Assembly: GCF_001885585.1 (NCBI RefSeq)
Contig: NZ_LSRP01000118.1
Location: forward strand, 62,001 to 126,000
Length of the DNA stretch: 64,000 nucleotides
DNA from: Pararhizobium antarcticum
GTDB taxonomy: Bacteria > Pseudomonadota > Alphaproteobacteria > Rhizobiales > Rhizobiaceae
Direction of reading: 5' to 3'
Below, piece after piece: positions 37,736 through 47,107 of this stretch. A program made the translations under genes and the position numbers. The stretch's first letter is position 1. The number at the start of each line of letters is the position of its first letter. A model generated the notes under the pieces. That model saw nothing but the letters and a program-made list of their open reading frames with translations. It was not told where the DNA came from and searched no databases.

Positions 37736-38599
37736 ATGGATCGCATGGCGAGCGGGTGGATCAATGGCTTTATCGGCGTGTTGATCTTCAGTGGATCGCT
37801 GCCGGCCACGCGCGTGGCGGTGATGCATTTCGATCCGCTCTTCCTCACCGTCGCGCGGGCAACGATTGCCGGCGTGCTGGCGCTCGGGCTGCTGCTCCTG
37901 TTCAAGGCGAAGCGTCCTTCTCGTCGCGAAATCGTCTCCCTCTTCGTCATAGCGCTCGGCGTGGTCGTCGGTTTTCCCTTGCTGACGGCCCTGGCGCTCA
38001 GGCATGTGACGTCGGCTCACTCCATCGTGTTCGTCGGCCTCTTGCCGCTTTCAACCGCCATCTTTGGCGTCCTTCTGGGTGGTGAACGGCCAAAACCGGC
38101 CTTCTGGCTGTTTTCGCTCCTCGGAAGTGCATTGGTTGCCGGTTTCGCATTGGCGCAAGGGCTGACGGTGTCGCCGGTTGGGGACGCGCTGATGCTGGCG
38201 GCGATCATCGTCTGCGGGCTCGGTTATGCCGAGGGTGCGCGGCTTTCGCGAACCCTTGGCGGATGGCAGGTGATTTCCTGGGCGCTGGTTCTGTCGCTGC
38301 CGGTCATGCTCGCAGCTGCGATCCTTTTCAGGCCTGCGACCTTCTCCGGCATTGCCGTTCCGGCGTTCGTCAGTCTGGCCTATGTCTCGATCTTTAGCAT
38401 GCTGATCGGCTTCGTGTTCTGGTATCGTGGCCTTGCACAGGGCGGGATTGCCGCGGTCGGCCAGTTGCAGTTGCTGCAGCCATTCTTCGGACTGGCGCTT
38501 GCGGCGACCCTGTTGCGCGAACCCGTCACCTGGCAAATGCTTGCCGTAACAGTCGGCGTCATCCTGTGTGTCGCCGGGGCACGAAAGTTCGCCCGCTAG
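37736..38599 (+). CDS. EamA/DMT family exporter
   Basis: A 287-residue, ten-helix transporter with two EamA halves (about 10-135, 148-284). It is divergent from a MocR regulator, a well-known pairing in which the regulator responds to an amino compound and switches on an efflux pump. Substrate cannot be named; amino acid or vitamin-B6-like compounds are plausible from the MocR link only. The intergenic 193 bases have no other supported gene. Confidence 0.85.
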   Translation: MDRMASGWINGFIGVLIFSGSLPATRVAVMHFDPLFLTVARATIAGVLALGLLLLFKAKRPSRREIVSLFVIALGVVVGFPLLTALALRHVTSAHSIVFVGLLPLSTAIFGVLLGGERPKPAFWLFSLLGSALVAGFALAQGLTVSPVGDALMLAAIIVCGLGYAEGARLSRTLGGWQVISWALVLSLPVMLAAAILFRPATFSGIAVPAFVSLAYVSIFSMLIGFVFWYRGLAQGGIAAVGQLQLLQPFFGLALAATLLREPVTWQMLAVTVGVILCVAGARKFAR

Positions 38600-38669
38600 C
38601 ATCCTTGTCCAATGAAGGCTGCCGTCCATCCCCGTGCGCAAGCAAGGGTTGATGTGGTGCTTGGTGGCT

Positions 38670-39542
38670 CTACCGCGTCGGGACCGGAACTTCGCCGCGG
38701 TAATCGTAGAAGCCGCGACCGGACTTGCGGCCGAGCCAGCCGGCCTCGACATATTTGACGAGCAGCGGGCAGGGGCGGTACTTCGAATCCGCCAGGCCGT
38801 CATGCAGCACCTGCATGATCGAGAGGCAGGTGTCGAGGCCGATGAAATCTGCCAGCTGCAGCGGTCCCATCGGATGGTTGGCGCCGAGCTTCATGGCGGT
38901 ATCGATCGCCTCGACCGAGCCAACACCTTCATAGAGCGTATAGATCGCCTCGTTGATCATCGGCAGGAGAATGCGGTTGACGATGAAGGCCGGAAAATCC
39001 TCGGCGACGGTGATCGTCTTGTCGAGCGCTGTCACGAACTGCTTGGCGGACGAGAAGGTGCCTTCTTCCGTCGCAATGCCGCGCACCAGCTCAACCAGCT
39101 TCATCACCGGGACCGGGTTCATGAAATGAATGCCCATGAAGCGTTCCGGCCGGTCAGTGGCCGAGGCCAGGCGGGTGATCGACAGGGACGAGGTGTTGGT
39201 CGCGAGGATCGCGTCGGCCTTCAGGACCGGACAGACCTGACCATAGATCTTGCGCTTGACGGTCTCGTCCTCGGTGGCGGCCTCGATTACAAGATCCATC
39301 GGCGACAGGTCGTTGAGATCGGCCGATCCCTTGATCAGCGACAGCGCCTTCTTGCGTTCTTCGTCAGTCATCTTGCCGGAGGAGACCTGGCGGGCGAGAT
39401 TTCCGTTGATCGTTGCAAGGCCAGCCTCGATGCGGTCGGCGGAGATATCGTAGATATGGACCTTGTATCCGGACACCGCCGATACCTGGGCAATGCCACA
39501 GCCCATCTGGCCCGCGCCAACAATTCCGACATTCTTGATCAT
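38670..39542 (-). CDS. 3-hydroxybutyryl-CoA dehydrogenase
   Basis: A 290-residue NAD-dependent 3-hydroxyacyl-CoA dehydrogenase. Rossmann motif GAGQMGCGIAQV (9-20), catalytic His-Glu region in FMGIHFMNPVPVMKLVELVRG, and a C-terminal dimerisation domain (NRILLPMINEAIY, GANHPMGPLQLADFIGLD). It oxidises (S)-3-hydroxybutyryl-CoA or works in reverse. It lies directly downstream of etfBA on the same strand, separated by a terminator, so it belongs to the same catabolic theme (beta-oxidation or butyrate/PHB metabolism). Confidence 0.92.
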   Translation of the reverse strand: MIKNVGIVGAGQMGCGIAQVSAVSGYKVHIYDISADRIEAGLATINGNLARQVSSGKMTDEERKKALSLIKGSADLNDLSPMDLVIEAATEDETVKRKIYGQVCPVLKADAILATNTSSLSITRLASATDRPERFMGIHFMNPVPVMKLVELVRGIATEEGTFSSAKQFVTALDKTITVAEDFPAFIVNRILLPMINEAIYTLYEGVGSVEAIDTAMKLGANHPMGPLQLADFIGLDTCLSIMQVLHDGLADSKYRPCPLLVKYVEAGWLGRKSGRGFYDYRGEVPVPTR

Positions 39543-39734
39543 CGAGCCGATTTTCCATCATCAGGACGAAAGCGCGATTGCGGCTTCCGTTTATGCAAAG
39601 ATACTGTGCGGCCGGCAGCACCGGTCCGGAGCCAGTGATAAAGCCATATGGGCTAATTTTCCAGCCTTTATTGCTGGCTTGGCCGCAACTCCGCCATGTT
39701 TGAAACGTGCGGGCCGGCAATCGCGGCCGAAACG

Positions 39735-39768
39735 AAAAAAGGCGACCACGCGTTTCGCGGGATCGCCT
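39735..39768 (-). terminator. Terminator after etfA
   Basis: Read on the minus strand: GGCGATCC and GGTCGCC arms close a CGCG-containing stem, followed by six T. It begins about 20 bases after the etfA stop and ends before the dehydrogenase gene, so etfBA and the dehydrogenase gene are probably separate transcripts. Confidence 0.7.
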
Positions 39769-39789
39769 GATTCCTGGCAGTCTGCCTGT

Positions 39790-40719
39790 TTACAGAGCCT
39801 TTTCAAGCTCCGGCAGGATCGTGAACAGGTCGCCGACAAGACCGTAATCGGCCACCTGGAAGATCGGCGCTTCCTCGTCCTTGTTGATGGCGACGATGAC
39901 TTTCGAGTCCTTCATGCCGGCCAGGTGCTGGATGGCACCGGAAATGCCGACCGCGATATAGAGCTGCGGCGCGACGACCTTGCCGGTCTGGCCGACCTGC
40001 CAGTCGTTCGGGGCGTAGCCTGCGTCGACGGCGGCACGCGAGGCGCCAACGGCCGCGCCGAGCTTGTCGGCCACCGGCAGGATGAATTCCTCGAACTTTT
40101 CGGATGATCCCAGCGCGCGGCCACCCGAGATGATGATCTTTGCCGATGTCAATTCCGGACGATCCGACGAGGACAGGGCGTCGTTGACAAAGGTCGATAG
40201 ACCCGGATTGGCGACAGCCGAAATCGTCTCAACCGGCGCCGAGCCGCCTTCCGATGCGGATGCGAAGGAGGCGGTGCGGACGGTGATGACCTTCTTGGCT
40301 TCGCTCGACTGGACCGTCTGGATGGCGTTGCCGGCATAGATCGGCCGCTTGAACGTGTCGGGCGAAACGACTTCGGTGATTTCCGAAATCTGGGCGATAT
40401 CGAGCAGGGCGGCTACACGCGGCGCGACATTCTTGCCGGTCGAGGTCGCCGCAGCAAGAATCGTATCATAGGACCCGGCCAGTGAGACGATCAGGGCTGC
40501 CAGCGGTTCGGCAAGATTGTTGGCGAGGTCGTCGCTTTCGGCGAGCAGCACCTTGGAGACGCCGGACAGTTTTGCGGCCGCATCGGCTGCGGCGCCCGCA
40601 CCCTTGCCGGCAACGAGGACGTGGACGTCGCCGCCGATCGTGACGGCAGCGGTCAGCGCCTTGGCTGTCTGGTCGGAAAGCGTTGCGTTGTCGTGGTCAG
40701 CCAGAAGAAGAATGGCCAT
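39790..40719 (-). CDS. etfA: Electron transfer flavoprotein subunit alpha
   Basis: FAD-binding alpha subunit of ETF, which takes electrons from acyl-CoA dehydrogenases and passes them to ETF-ubiquinone oxidoreductase. The N-terminal domain begins [18 protein letters not shown]. The C-terminal FAD domain has the signature [20 protein letters not shown] and [20 protein letters not shown]. 309 residues, normal. It lies 24 bases after etfB. Confidence 0.96.
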   Translation of the reverse strand: MAILLLADHDNATLSDQTAKALTAAVTIGGDVHVLVAGKGAGAAADAAAKLSGVSKVLLAESDDLANNLAEPLAALIVSLAGSYDTILAAATSTGKNVAPRVAALLDIAQISEITEVVSPDTFKRPIYAGNAIQTVQSSEAKKVITVRTASFASASEGGSAPVETISAVANPGLSTFVNDALSSSDRPELTSAKIIISGGRALGSSEKFEEFILPVADKLGAAVGASRAAVDAGYAPNDWQVGQTGKVVAPQLYIAVGISGAIQHLAGMKDSKVIVAINKDEEAPIFQVADYGLVGDLFTILPELEKAL

Positions 40720-40743
40720 GGTGTTAGTCTCCCTTTTCTGGAA

Positions 40744-41493
40744 TTAGAGCACGCCGGCTTCGGTCTTGAGCTTCTCGACGAGTTCGGCAACCGACTTGAC
40801 CTTGATGCCGGCCTTGCGGCCCGAGGGCTCCTCGGTCTTCAGCACCTTCAGTCGCGCCGTCGTGTCGACGCCGAAATCGGCCGGTGTCTTCTTGTCGAGC
40901 GGCTTCTTCTTCGCCTTCATGATGTTCGGAAGCGAAGCATAGCGCGGCTCATTGAGGCGCAAGTCCGTGGTCACTACCGCGGGAAGCTTGATCTCGATGG
41001 TCTGCAGACCGCCATCGACTTCGCGTGTGACTGCAGCCTTGCCGTCGCCGATCTCGATCTTGGAGGCAAACGTGCCCTGCGCCCAGCCGAGAAGCGCCGA
41101 CAGCATCTGGCCGGTCTGGTTGCTATCGTCGTCGATCGCCTGCTTGCCGACGATGATGAGGCCCGGCTGTTCGGCTTCCGCCACGCCCTTGATGATCTTG
41201 GCGACGGCCAGCGGCTCAACGGCATCGTCGGTCTCAACGAGGATTGCCCGGTCGGCGCCCATGGCGAGTGCCGTGCGCAGGGTCTCTTCGGCCTTGGCCG
41301 GACCCACGGAGACGACGATCACTTCCGACGCCTTGCCGGCTTCGCGCAGGCGAAGCGCCTCTTCGACGGAAATTTCGTCGAACGGGTTCATCGACATCTT
41401 CACATTGGCGAGTTCGACGCCGGAACCATCCGGCTTGACGCGGATCTTGACGTTATAGTCGACGACACGCTTTACGGTGACCAGAACTTTCAT
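40744..41493 (-). CDS. etfB: Electron transfer flavoprotein subunit beta
   Basis: AMP-binding beta subunit of ETF. The opening [37 protein letters not shown] and the [16 protein letters not shown] region are typical; the C-terminal MKAKKKPLD recognition loop, which docks onto dehydrogenases, is present. 249 residues, normal. AAGGAAGGA precedes the ATG. Forms an operon with etfA; a LiuR-like palindrome lies in its upstream region. Confidence 0.96.
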   Translation of the reverse strand: MKVLVTVKRVVDYNVKIRVKPDGSGVELANVKMSMNPFDEISVEEALRLREAGKASEVIVVSVGPAKAEETLRTALAMGADRAILVETDDAVEPLAVAKIIKGVAEAEQPGLIIVGKQAIDDDSNQTGQMLSALLGWAQGTFASKIEIGDGKAAVTREVDGGLQTIEIKLPAVVTTDLRLNEPRYASLPNIMKAKKKPLDKKTPADFGVDTTARLKVLKTEEPSGRKAGIKVKSVAELVEKLKTEAGVL

Positions 41494-41884
41494 GGAATCC
41501 TTCCTTCAATGCGTTTGCAGGAAAATGCGCTTTAACGAAGCGGCCTGATTGTCGGTTGGCGACATCGATACGCGTTTTTTCCCGAATTACAATCTTTGCC
41601 CGGATGCGGCATGGGATGCTGACGGGTAAATTAAATTACCTTTACGTGCACGTCAATAAAATCCGATGCAAGATTTGACGAATCGGTGCGGCATCTTCGG
41701 CAGTGGCTTGTGGTCTTCTCGATCAAACACCACCGTCTGCTCCGGCGTCGCGTTTCCGACAAGATGCAGCAAAACTGGGCTAGCGCATTCAATACGCTGC
41801 ACAATCCCAACTCCAAGGGCGGCACAATAGAAGGTCTCGGACCATCGCAAATATGGGGTTGTTACTTTGTCGACAGCATCGCCC
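41494..41884. other. 391-base non-coding gap upstream of etfB
   Basis: It holds the etfB leader and promoter and a LiuR-like palindrome (41641-41656). Several open frames in both strands between 41640 and 41990 have no credible start or ribosome-binding site, or run antisense into the rhomboid gene. I see no supportable gene. Confidence 0.5.
41641..41656. promoter_or_regulatory. LiuR-like operator candidate upstream of etfBA
   Basis: TTTACGTGCACGTCAA contains the exact palindrome ACGTGCACGT with TTT/AA flanks. It resembles the proteobacterial LiuR site (TTTACGTnnACGTnAA type) that controls branched-chain amino acid and acyl-CoA catabolism, including etf genes. Located about 150 bases before the etfB start. 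Confidence 0.4.
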
Positions 41885-42679
41885 TCAGGTTGGTCGGCCC
41901 CAGGGGCTGGGACGGTCCGGTTTTGTCTCGACCGCCACGGCTGCGTCTGACGGCGTCGCCTGTATATGTTCGACAGCCCGCGGACTGACGATCGTCCGGT
42001 CGAACAAGGGCACGCCACGGCGTCGCAAAATGACAACCAGGAGAGCGCCGGCAATGATGCCGCCGACATGGGCGCCCCAGGAGACCCCGCCCGACGGATC
42101 GATGAGCAGCATGAAGAATTGCTGTCCGATCCAGAATGCCAGCGGAATGATGGCGGGCAGGGGCAGGGGAATGCGGAACAGGACCAGCACCCAGACGCGG
42201 ACTTTCGGATGCAACAGAAAATAGGCGGCGACGACACCCGAGATCGCACCGGACGCACCGATCAGAGGCGCCTGCGATTCGACATCGATCAGGCCATGCA
42301 TGAAGGCGCCGGCGGCAGCGCAGAGCAGATAGAAGACCAGGAAGCGGACGTGCCCGAGCGCATCCTCGACATTGTCGCCGAAGACCCAGAGGAACAGCAT
42401 GTTGGCGGCCAGATGCCAGAAGTCGCCATGCAGGAAGGCGTAGGTCACGTAGGTCGCCTCATCAGGCACCAGCGCCAGTCCGGGCTCGAGTGACGCATAG
42501 TCAAAGGCGACGGCCGGTATATAGCCAAGCCCGACCACGGCGGCATTGGAAAAAGCCTCGGGCACCAGCACCGGCCCGGTGATCAGCCAGAGGACCACAT
42601 TGATGATGATCAGGCTGATCGTCACATATTGCAGCTTGATGTGTTTCAGGGAATTCGCGTCGTGCAGCGGTATGAACAT
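41885..42679 (-). CDS. Rhomboid family intramembrane serine protease
   Basis: A 264-residue six- or seven-helix membrane protease. Catalytic Ser143 in GASGAISG and His204 in WGAHVGG are both present, with the HxxxN element (HLAANMLFLW) that stabilises the oxyanion. It cleaves transmembrane substrates in the inner membrane; natural substrates are unknown. Starts shortly after the corrinoid adenosyltransferase on the opposite side of the 35-base gap; same strand, upstream. Confidence 0.92.
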   Translation of the reverse strand: MFIPLHDANSLKHIKLQYVTISLIIINVVLWLITGPVLVPEAFSNAAVVGLGYIPAVAFDYASLEPGLALVPDEATYVTYAFLHGDFWHLAANMLFLWVFGDNVEDALGHVRFLVFYLLCAAAGAFMHGLIDVESQAPLIGASGAISGVVAAYFLLHPKVRVWVLVLFRIPLPLPAIIPLAFWIGQQFFMLLIDPSGGVSWGAHVGGIIAGALLVVILRRRGVPLFDRTIVSPRAVEHIQATPSDAAVAVETKPDRPSPWGRPT

Positions 42680-42714
42680 GCGGTCCCCTGAAGGCGCTCA
42701 GATTTTCAGTGACG

Positions 42715-43293
42715 TTACCTGTTTTTTCCAGGAACCCAAAGCACATCCGCGCGGCCCTTGTCGTTGGACCAGCGCGCCGCAACGAACAGGAAGTCCGAGA
42801 GCCGGTTGATGTATTCGAGCGCCGCCATGCTGACGATTTCGCCAGGCAGGCGAGACAGTTCAACCATCTGCCGCTCGGCGCGGCGGGCTACCGTGCGGGC
42901 GATGTGCAGCGTCGCCGCCGCCTTGCTGCCGCCGGGCAAAACAAAGGAACGCAAGGGCTGGAGATCGCCGTTCAAAAGATCGATTTCCGTTTCGATGCGC
43001 GCAACCTGCGCCTCGACCATGCGCAGCGGTTCGTATTCCATCACCTCGCCGGTCTCCGGTGTCGCGAGATCGGCCCCGAGATCGAAGAGGTCGTTCTGGA
43101 TGCGCATCAGCATGGCATCGAGATCGGCCATGTCGTCCATGTATTGCCGGGCCAGACCGATGACGGAATTCGTCTCGTCGACGGTGCCGTAGGCATCGAC
43201 GCGCAGGTCGGATTTCAGGCGACGCGGACCGGTCGCCAGACCCGTCGTGCCGTCGTCGCCGGTCTTGGTGTAGATCTTGTTGAGCTTGACCAT
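42715..43293 (-). CDS. PduO-type corrinoid adenosyltransferase
   Basis: ATP:cob(I)alamin/cob(I)yrinic acid a,c-diamide adenosyltransferase of the PduO/EutT fold: KIYTKTGDDGTTGLATG (ATP-binding N terminus), VDETNSVIGLAR, FVLPGGSKAAATLHIARTVARRAER and INRLSDFLFVAAR. 192 residues from the ATG at 43293. It makes the adenosyl form of B12 and complements the cobalt-insertion genes cobS and cobT. It follows the HIG1-domain gene by 17 bases. Confidence 0.93.
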   Translation of the reverse strand: MVKLNKIYTKTGDDGTTGLATGPRRLKSDLRVDAYGTVDETNSVIGLARQYMDDMADLDAMLMRIQNDLFDLGADLATPETGEVMEYEPLRMVEAQVARIETEIDLLNGDLQPLRSFVLPGGSKAAATLHIARTVARRAERQMVELSRLPGEIVSMAALEYINRLSDFLFVAARWSNDKGRADVLWVPGKNR

Positions 43294-43310
43294 GATACTG
43301 TTCCCGTCCG

Positions 43311-43508
43311 TCAGCGTCCGCCGCCGGTAATCCACAATGTCAGCATGATCAGCGCGATGGCAACGGCCTGGAGCAGGACACGTGCCTGCATCAGCTTGTT
43401 GGAGGTGCTGCCGCTGCCGCCCTTTGCCATGTGCATGAGGCCGCGGATGAGGACGATGACGACAAGGCCCATGACGAGCAGCGTCAGGCCGGTAAGAAAA
43501 CTGGACAT
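43311..43508 (-). CDS. HIG1-domain twin-transmembrane small protein
   Basis: A 65-residue protein with two membrane segments (about 5-26 and 41-61) joined by a loop with the SNKLMQARVLLQAVAI motif, the typical alphaproteobacterial HIG1 type. Mitochondrial relatives (Rcf1/HIG1) attach to respiratory supercomplexes; in bacteria the role is unproven. Same strand as and just upstream of the corrinoid adenosyltransferase. Confidence 0.85.
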   Translation of the reverse strand: MSSFLTGLTLLVMGLVVIVLIRGLMHMAKGGSGSTSNKLMQARVLLQAVAIALIMLTLWITGGGR

Positions 43509-43532
43509 GCGAACGTACCTTTGCCTTTCAAA

Positions 43533-44366
43533 TCAGCCGAGCCGGCCGATAATGCGATAAAACAGGCCAGCGGGCAGGAGCTTCTTCAACAGGGCACCTT
43601 GCCGGGCAGGCCGGGTCACGATGTAGTGCGGTCTCGGCCTTTTCGCCGTCAGCGCGTGCTTCAGCACGTCGTAGACCGCGTCGGGGCCAAGTTTGCCGCT
43701 GGCCGGTTTGCCTTCTCCGCGAAGCCGGCGCATCTGTTTTTCGTAGTCCGCGGCATGCACCGAACCCTTGAGGTCGATATGCCGTTCAATATGGGTGATC
43801 GCATTGGCCGTGAAGCGCGAAGCGATCGGTCCCGGTTCGATGAGGCTGACCTCGATACCGCTGCCTTCCAGTTCCATTCGCATCGTCAGCGAAAGACCTT
43901 CCAGCGCAAATTTCGAGGCATTGTAGGCGCCTCTCCATCTATACGGCACGATGCCGAGAATGGATGAGCATTGCACGATCCGTCCGTGCCCCTGCGACCG
44001 CATGGCCGGAATGACGCGTCGCGTCAGGTCGTGCCAGCCAATGACATTGGTTTCCAGCTGAATGCGCAGTGCTTCCGTCGGCAGGTCTTCGACTGCACCG
44101 GCCTGACCATAGGCGCCATTGTTGAAGAGTGCGTCGATCTGTCCGCCGGTCCTTGCAAAGACCTGGTCGACGAGCGCCGCAATGGTCTCTGTTTTCGTAT
44201 AGTCCATCAGAAAAGCTTCGATGCCATCGGCTTCCAGCGACGGCAGATCCTCCGGCCGGCGCACGGTGGCAAAGACCCGCCAGCCGTCGGCGTTCAGGGC
44301 GCGGGCACAGTAAGCGCCGATGCCCGAGGAGCAACCGGTGACGATTATGCTGGGTTTGTCGTTCAT
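43533..44366 (-). CDS. SDR family oxidoreductase
   Basis: A 277-residue short-chain dehydrogenase. NAD(P) motif TGCSSGIG, the NNGAYG segment, Ser in SSILG and the YNASK catalytic tetrad (Tyr and Lys). The start at 44366 puts the glycine motif close to the N terminus; ATGs at 44387 and 44444 are less likely. The C-terminal part (RPHYIVTRPARQGALLKKLL) resembles those SDRs that act on retinol-like or steroid-like lipids; the substrate is unknown. Confidence 0.87.
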   Translation of the reverse strand: MNDKPSIIVTGCSSGIGAYCARALNADGWRVFATVRRPEDLPSLEADGIEAFLMDYTKTETIAALVDQVFARTGGQIDALFNNGAYGQAGAVEDLPTEALRIQLETNVIGWHDLTRRVIPAMRSQGHGRIVQCSSILGIVPYRWRGAYNASKFALEGLSLTMRMELEGSGIEVSLIEPGPIASRFTANAITHIERHIDLKGSVHAADYEKQMRRLRGEGKPASGKLGPDAVYDVLKHALTAKRPRPHYIVTRPARQGALLKKLLPAGLFYRIIGRLG

Positions 44367-44455
44367 TCGGCCTGTTCCCGTGGACATTTGCGCCCGGTTT
44401 CCCATATTCGGAAGTGGGTTACACTTGAATGGCACAAGAGACAATTGGAGACAGG

Positions 44456-45367
44456 ATGGCGGCCGTCTTACAAATCGCCTGGAAGGTCGTCTTCGACGCC
44501 GTCTGGCACTTCAGCGAGGATGATGGCTGGGCGATGGCGAGCCATGTCGCGCTGTCGACGCTGCTGGCGATCTTTCCCTTCCTGATCTTCGGAACGGCCC
44601 TTGCCAGCTTTCTCGGTGCCGACCAGTTTGCGGTCACCGCCGTCCACCTCATCTTCGACACCTGGCCGGAATCGATCGCCAAGCCGATTTCCGACGAGGT
44701 CGTGCAGGTGCTGACCACCCCGCGCGGTGGGCTGCTGACGATTTCGGTGCTGGCGGCGGCCTATTTCGCCTCCAATGGCGTCGAGGCCCTGCGTGTCTCT
44801 CTCAACCGCGCCTACCGGGTTTCGGAAAGCCGCGCCTGGTACAAGACGCGGATCGCAAGCCTTGCCTTCGTGCTGGCGGGCGTGCTGGTTCTGGCCATTG
44901 TCAGCATTCTGCTGGTTGCGGTGCCGCTGGCGCTTCGTTATGCCGCAACCTATCTGCCGCTGTTCAACGATGTTTTGAGCCTGCTCGACAGCTGGAGCCT
45001 GGCGGGTGTCTTCGTCATGCTGACCACAGGCCTGATCGTCAGCCATCTCTGGCTGCCGGATGGTCGCCGCAAGATCATGGACGTGCTGCCCGGGATCGTG
45101 CTGACGCTGACGGCCTGGTCGGTCGGTGCCTATCTGTTTGCCTCCTACCTTGCCTCCTTCGCCAACTACGTCTCGACCTATGCGGGCCTTGCCTCGATCA
45201 TGATCGCGCTGGTTTTTCTCTACATCGTCGGGGTGATCTTCATCCTGGGGGCCGAGATCAATGCCGCGATCATGAAATACAAGGTGAAGCGCATGGTCAT
45301 CCGCAGTTTCCGGGGCACGCGGGATGTGGAACCGCCCGCCAAACAGCCGGTTGAAACCGTCCTATAG
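44456..45367 (+). CDS. YihY/BrkB family inner-membrane protein
   Basis: A 303-residue membrane protein with about six helices and the family elements SEDDGWAMASHVALSTLLAIFP, ASNGVEALRVSLNRAYR and YVSTYAGLASIMIALVFLYI. GGAG is properly placed before the ATG at 44456. Function not established; RNase BN is a historical misnomer. The stop overlaps the convergent gluQ gene by 6 bases. Confidence 0.88.
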   Translation: MAAVLQIAWKVVFDAVWHFSEDDGWAMASHVALSTLLAIFPFLIFGTALASFLGADQFAVTAVHLIFDTWPESIAKPISDEVVQVLTTPRGGLLTISVLAAAYFASNGVEALRVSLNRAYRVSESRAWYKTRIASLAFVLAGVLVLAIVSILLVAVPLALRYAATYLPLFNDVLSLLDSWSLAGVFVMLTTGLIVSHLWLPDGRRKIMDVLPGIVLTLTAWSVGAYLFASYLASFANYVSTYAGLASIMIALVFLYIVGVIFILGAEINAAIMKYKVKRMVIRSFRGTRDVEPPAKQPVETVL

Positions 45368-46249
45368 AACTGCCCGGCGCAGGTCTTCCGGTGTCTTGCC
45401 CGCAGTCCGGAAAGCTGCGATGCCGGTGTCGCGATTGCTCTTCGACAGCTTGCGGCCGTCCGGCCCGAGGATCAGCCGGTGATGATGATAGACGGGCTCG
45501 GGCAGGTCGAGAAGCCGCTGCAGCAGCCGGTGCACCGCGGTCGCGTGAAACAGGTCCTGGCCGCGCACGACATGGGTAACGCCCTGCAACGCGTCGTCCA
45601 CCACCACCGACAGGTGATAGCTCGACGGCGCATCCGCCCGCGACAGGATGACGTCGCCCCAGGCGGCCGGATCCGCCGCGATGCTGCCGGTCTCGCCCTT
45701 CGGCCCACTCCCGGTTTCCTGCCAGGAAAGTGTCTCGCCAACCATTGCCAGTGCCTTTGCCATGTCGAGCCGCCAGGCATGCTGCTTGCCGGATGCCAGC
45801 ATGCGCTGCTGCTGGGCCGGCGAGTGGCCGCGCTCCTCGGGCGGATAGAGCGCTGCGCCTTCGGGATCGCGGGGCCAGACCTTGCCCCGCTGCTCGAAGG
45901 TTTCGACCATCGTCTTGATGGCGCCGCGTGTCAGGAATGCCGGATAGACCACGCCCATCTTGACCAGCCTGCCCAGTGCCTCGCGGTAGAGATCGAGATG
46001 GTCGGATTGCCGGCGCACGGGCTTTTCCCAGTCGAGGCCAAGCCAGGCAAGGTCTTCGAGAATGGCTGCCTCGAATTCCGGTGTGCTGCGCGCCGGATCG
46101 ATGTCCTCGATCCGCAGCAGCAGCCGGCCACCCACGGCCTTCGCCATGTCCTGGTTCAACAGAGCGGACAGGGCATGTCCCAGATGCAGCAGGCCATTCG
46201 GGCTCGGGGCAAAACGGAAGACCGGTGGTTTTGACAAAGTCGTGTTCAT
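45362..46249 (-). CDS. gluQ: Glutamyl-Q tRNA(Asp) synthetase
   Basis: Attaches glutamate to queuosine at position 34 of tRNA(Asp). 295 residues: class I catalytic core with HIGH-like HLGHALSAL (22-30) and KLSKS (267-271), no anticodon-binding domain, and the FRFAPSPNGLLHLG opening. Notably the protein contains no cysteine at all; the zinc-ligand pair expected in the YxCxC region is YPAFL here, so a zinc-free variant. The start is fixed by MNTTLSKPPVFRFAPSP; frames upstream are not homologous. Confidence 0.9.
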   Translation of the reverse strand: MNTTLSKPPVFRFAPSPNGLLHLGHALSALLNQDMAKAVGGRLLLRIEDIDPARSTPEFEAAILEDLAWLGLDWEKPVRRQSDHLDLYREALGRLVKMGVVYPAFLTRGAIKTMVETFEQRGKVWPRDPEGAALYPPEERGHSPAQQQRMLASGKQHAWRLDMAKALAMVGETLSWQETGSGPKGETGSIAADPAAWGDVILSRADAPSSYHLSVVVDDALQGVTHVVRGQDLFHATAVHRLLQRLLDLPEPVYHHHRLILGPDGRKLSKSNRDTGIAAFRTAGKTPEDLRRAVL

Positions 46250-46351
46250 GGTCTCTTCTTGGCATGGAAGCGGCCTGCCGGTCACTTGTTTTGTGAGGGA
46301 CGGTTGTTTGCCCCTTAAGGCGGCAACCGGGTTTCGCTGGAGGTTTAAAGC

Positions 46352-46999
46352 ATGCGGATCATCCGCACCCATGAGGATATCGCATCCGGCCTTGGAGGGC
46401 TGGTCATGCTTGATGCGCGCCTCGTGCCTGTTGTCGCCAAGGCCGGACCGGTGCCGCTCCGGCGCACCGCACCCGGCTATAGCGGCATGGCCAATATCAT
46501 CGTCTCGCAGATGGTTTCCAAGGCCAGCGCGGCAGCAATCTGGCGGCGCATGGAAGACCTGCTGGGGCCGATTTCGGCATCGTCGGTCATTGCCATGTCC
46601 GAGGAGGATTGCCGGGTGTGCGGGCTTTCGCGCGCCAAGGCCGAGACGCTCAAGCGGGTGGCTGAAACAGTGACTGCCGGCGAACTCGATCTGGACGCGA
46701 TCTGTGCTGTGGACGGGGCTGTGGCGATCCGCGAACTGACGGCGATCAAGGGTGTCGGCCGCTGGACGGCGGAGGTCTATCTTCTGTTCTGTGCCGGCCA
46801 CCCGGATGTCTTCCCGGTGGGCGATGTCGCGTTGCAGAATGCTGTCGGTGATGCGCTGCTGCTCGAAGCCCGGCCATCGGCCCGGGACCTCGACATTCTC
46901 ACCCAGGTCTGGGCGCCGTGGCGCAGCGTCGCGGCCCGGCTTTTCTGGGCCTATTATGCGCGCGAAATGCGCCGCGACGGATTGCCGCTGACGCCTTGA
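46352..46999 (+). CDS. DNA-3-methyladenine glycosylase (HhH-GPD, AlkA-type)
   Basis: A 215-residue base-excision repair enzyme. The helix-hairpin-helix is in LTAIKGVGRWTAEVYLLFC and the catalytic Asp in FPVGDVALQNAVG. It lacks the N-terminal TBP-like domain of E. coli AlkA. It removes alkylated bases such as 3-methyladenine. Followed by a terminator of very long inverted-repeat type. Confidence 0.9.
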   Translation: MRIIRTHEDIASGLGGLVMLDARLVPVVAKAGPVPLRRTAPGYSGMANIIVSQMVSKASAAAIWRRMEDLLGPISASSVIAMSEEDCRVCGLSRAKAETLKRVAETVTAGELDLDAICAVDGAVAIRELTAIKGVGRWTAEVYLLFCAGHPDVFPVGDVALQNAVGDALLLEARPSARDLDILTQVWAPWRSVAARLFWAYYAREMRRDGLPLTP

Positions 47000-47037
47000 A
47001 GGAAAAAGCGAATCTTTTGTTTCCTTTTTCCTTTTGG
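46999..47037 (+). terminator. Terminator after the glycosylase gene
   Basis: AAGGAAAAAG (46999-47008) and CTTTTTCCTT (47024-47033) are an exact 10-bp inverted repeat with a 15-base loop, followed by TTGG. It is AT-rich and overlaps the last base of the glycosylase stop codon. Confidence 0.55.
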
Positions 47038-47107
47038 CTTCACAATCCTGACGCAACGCGCCTAATATAGAAGGTACAGATGCCGAATCGAGCAGGAGTT
47101 TACTGGC

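Noticed and set aside
41653-42258. Open frame on the minus strand between etfB and rhomboid
   Set aside because: It overlaps the rhomboid gene in another frame; the part outside has no start codon of its own, and no family is recognised.
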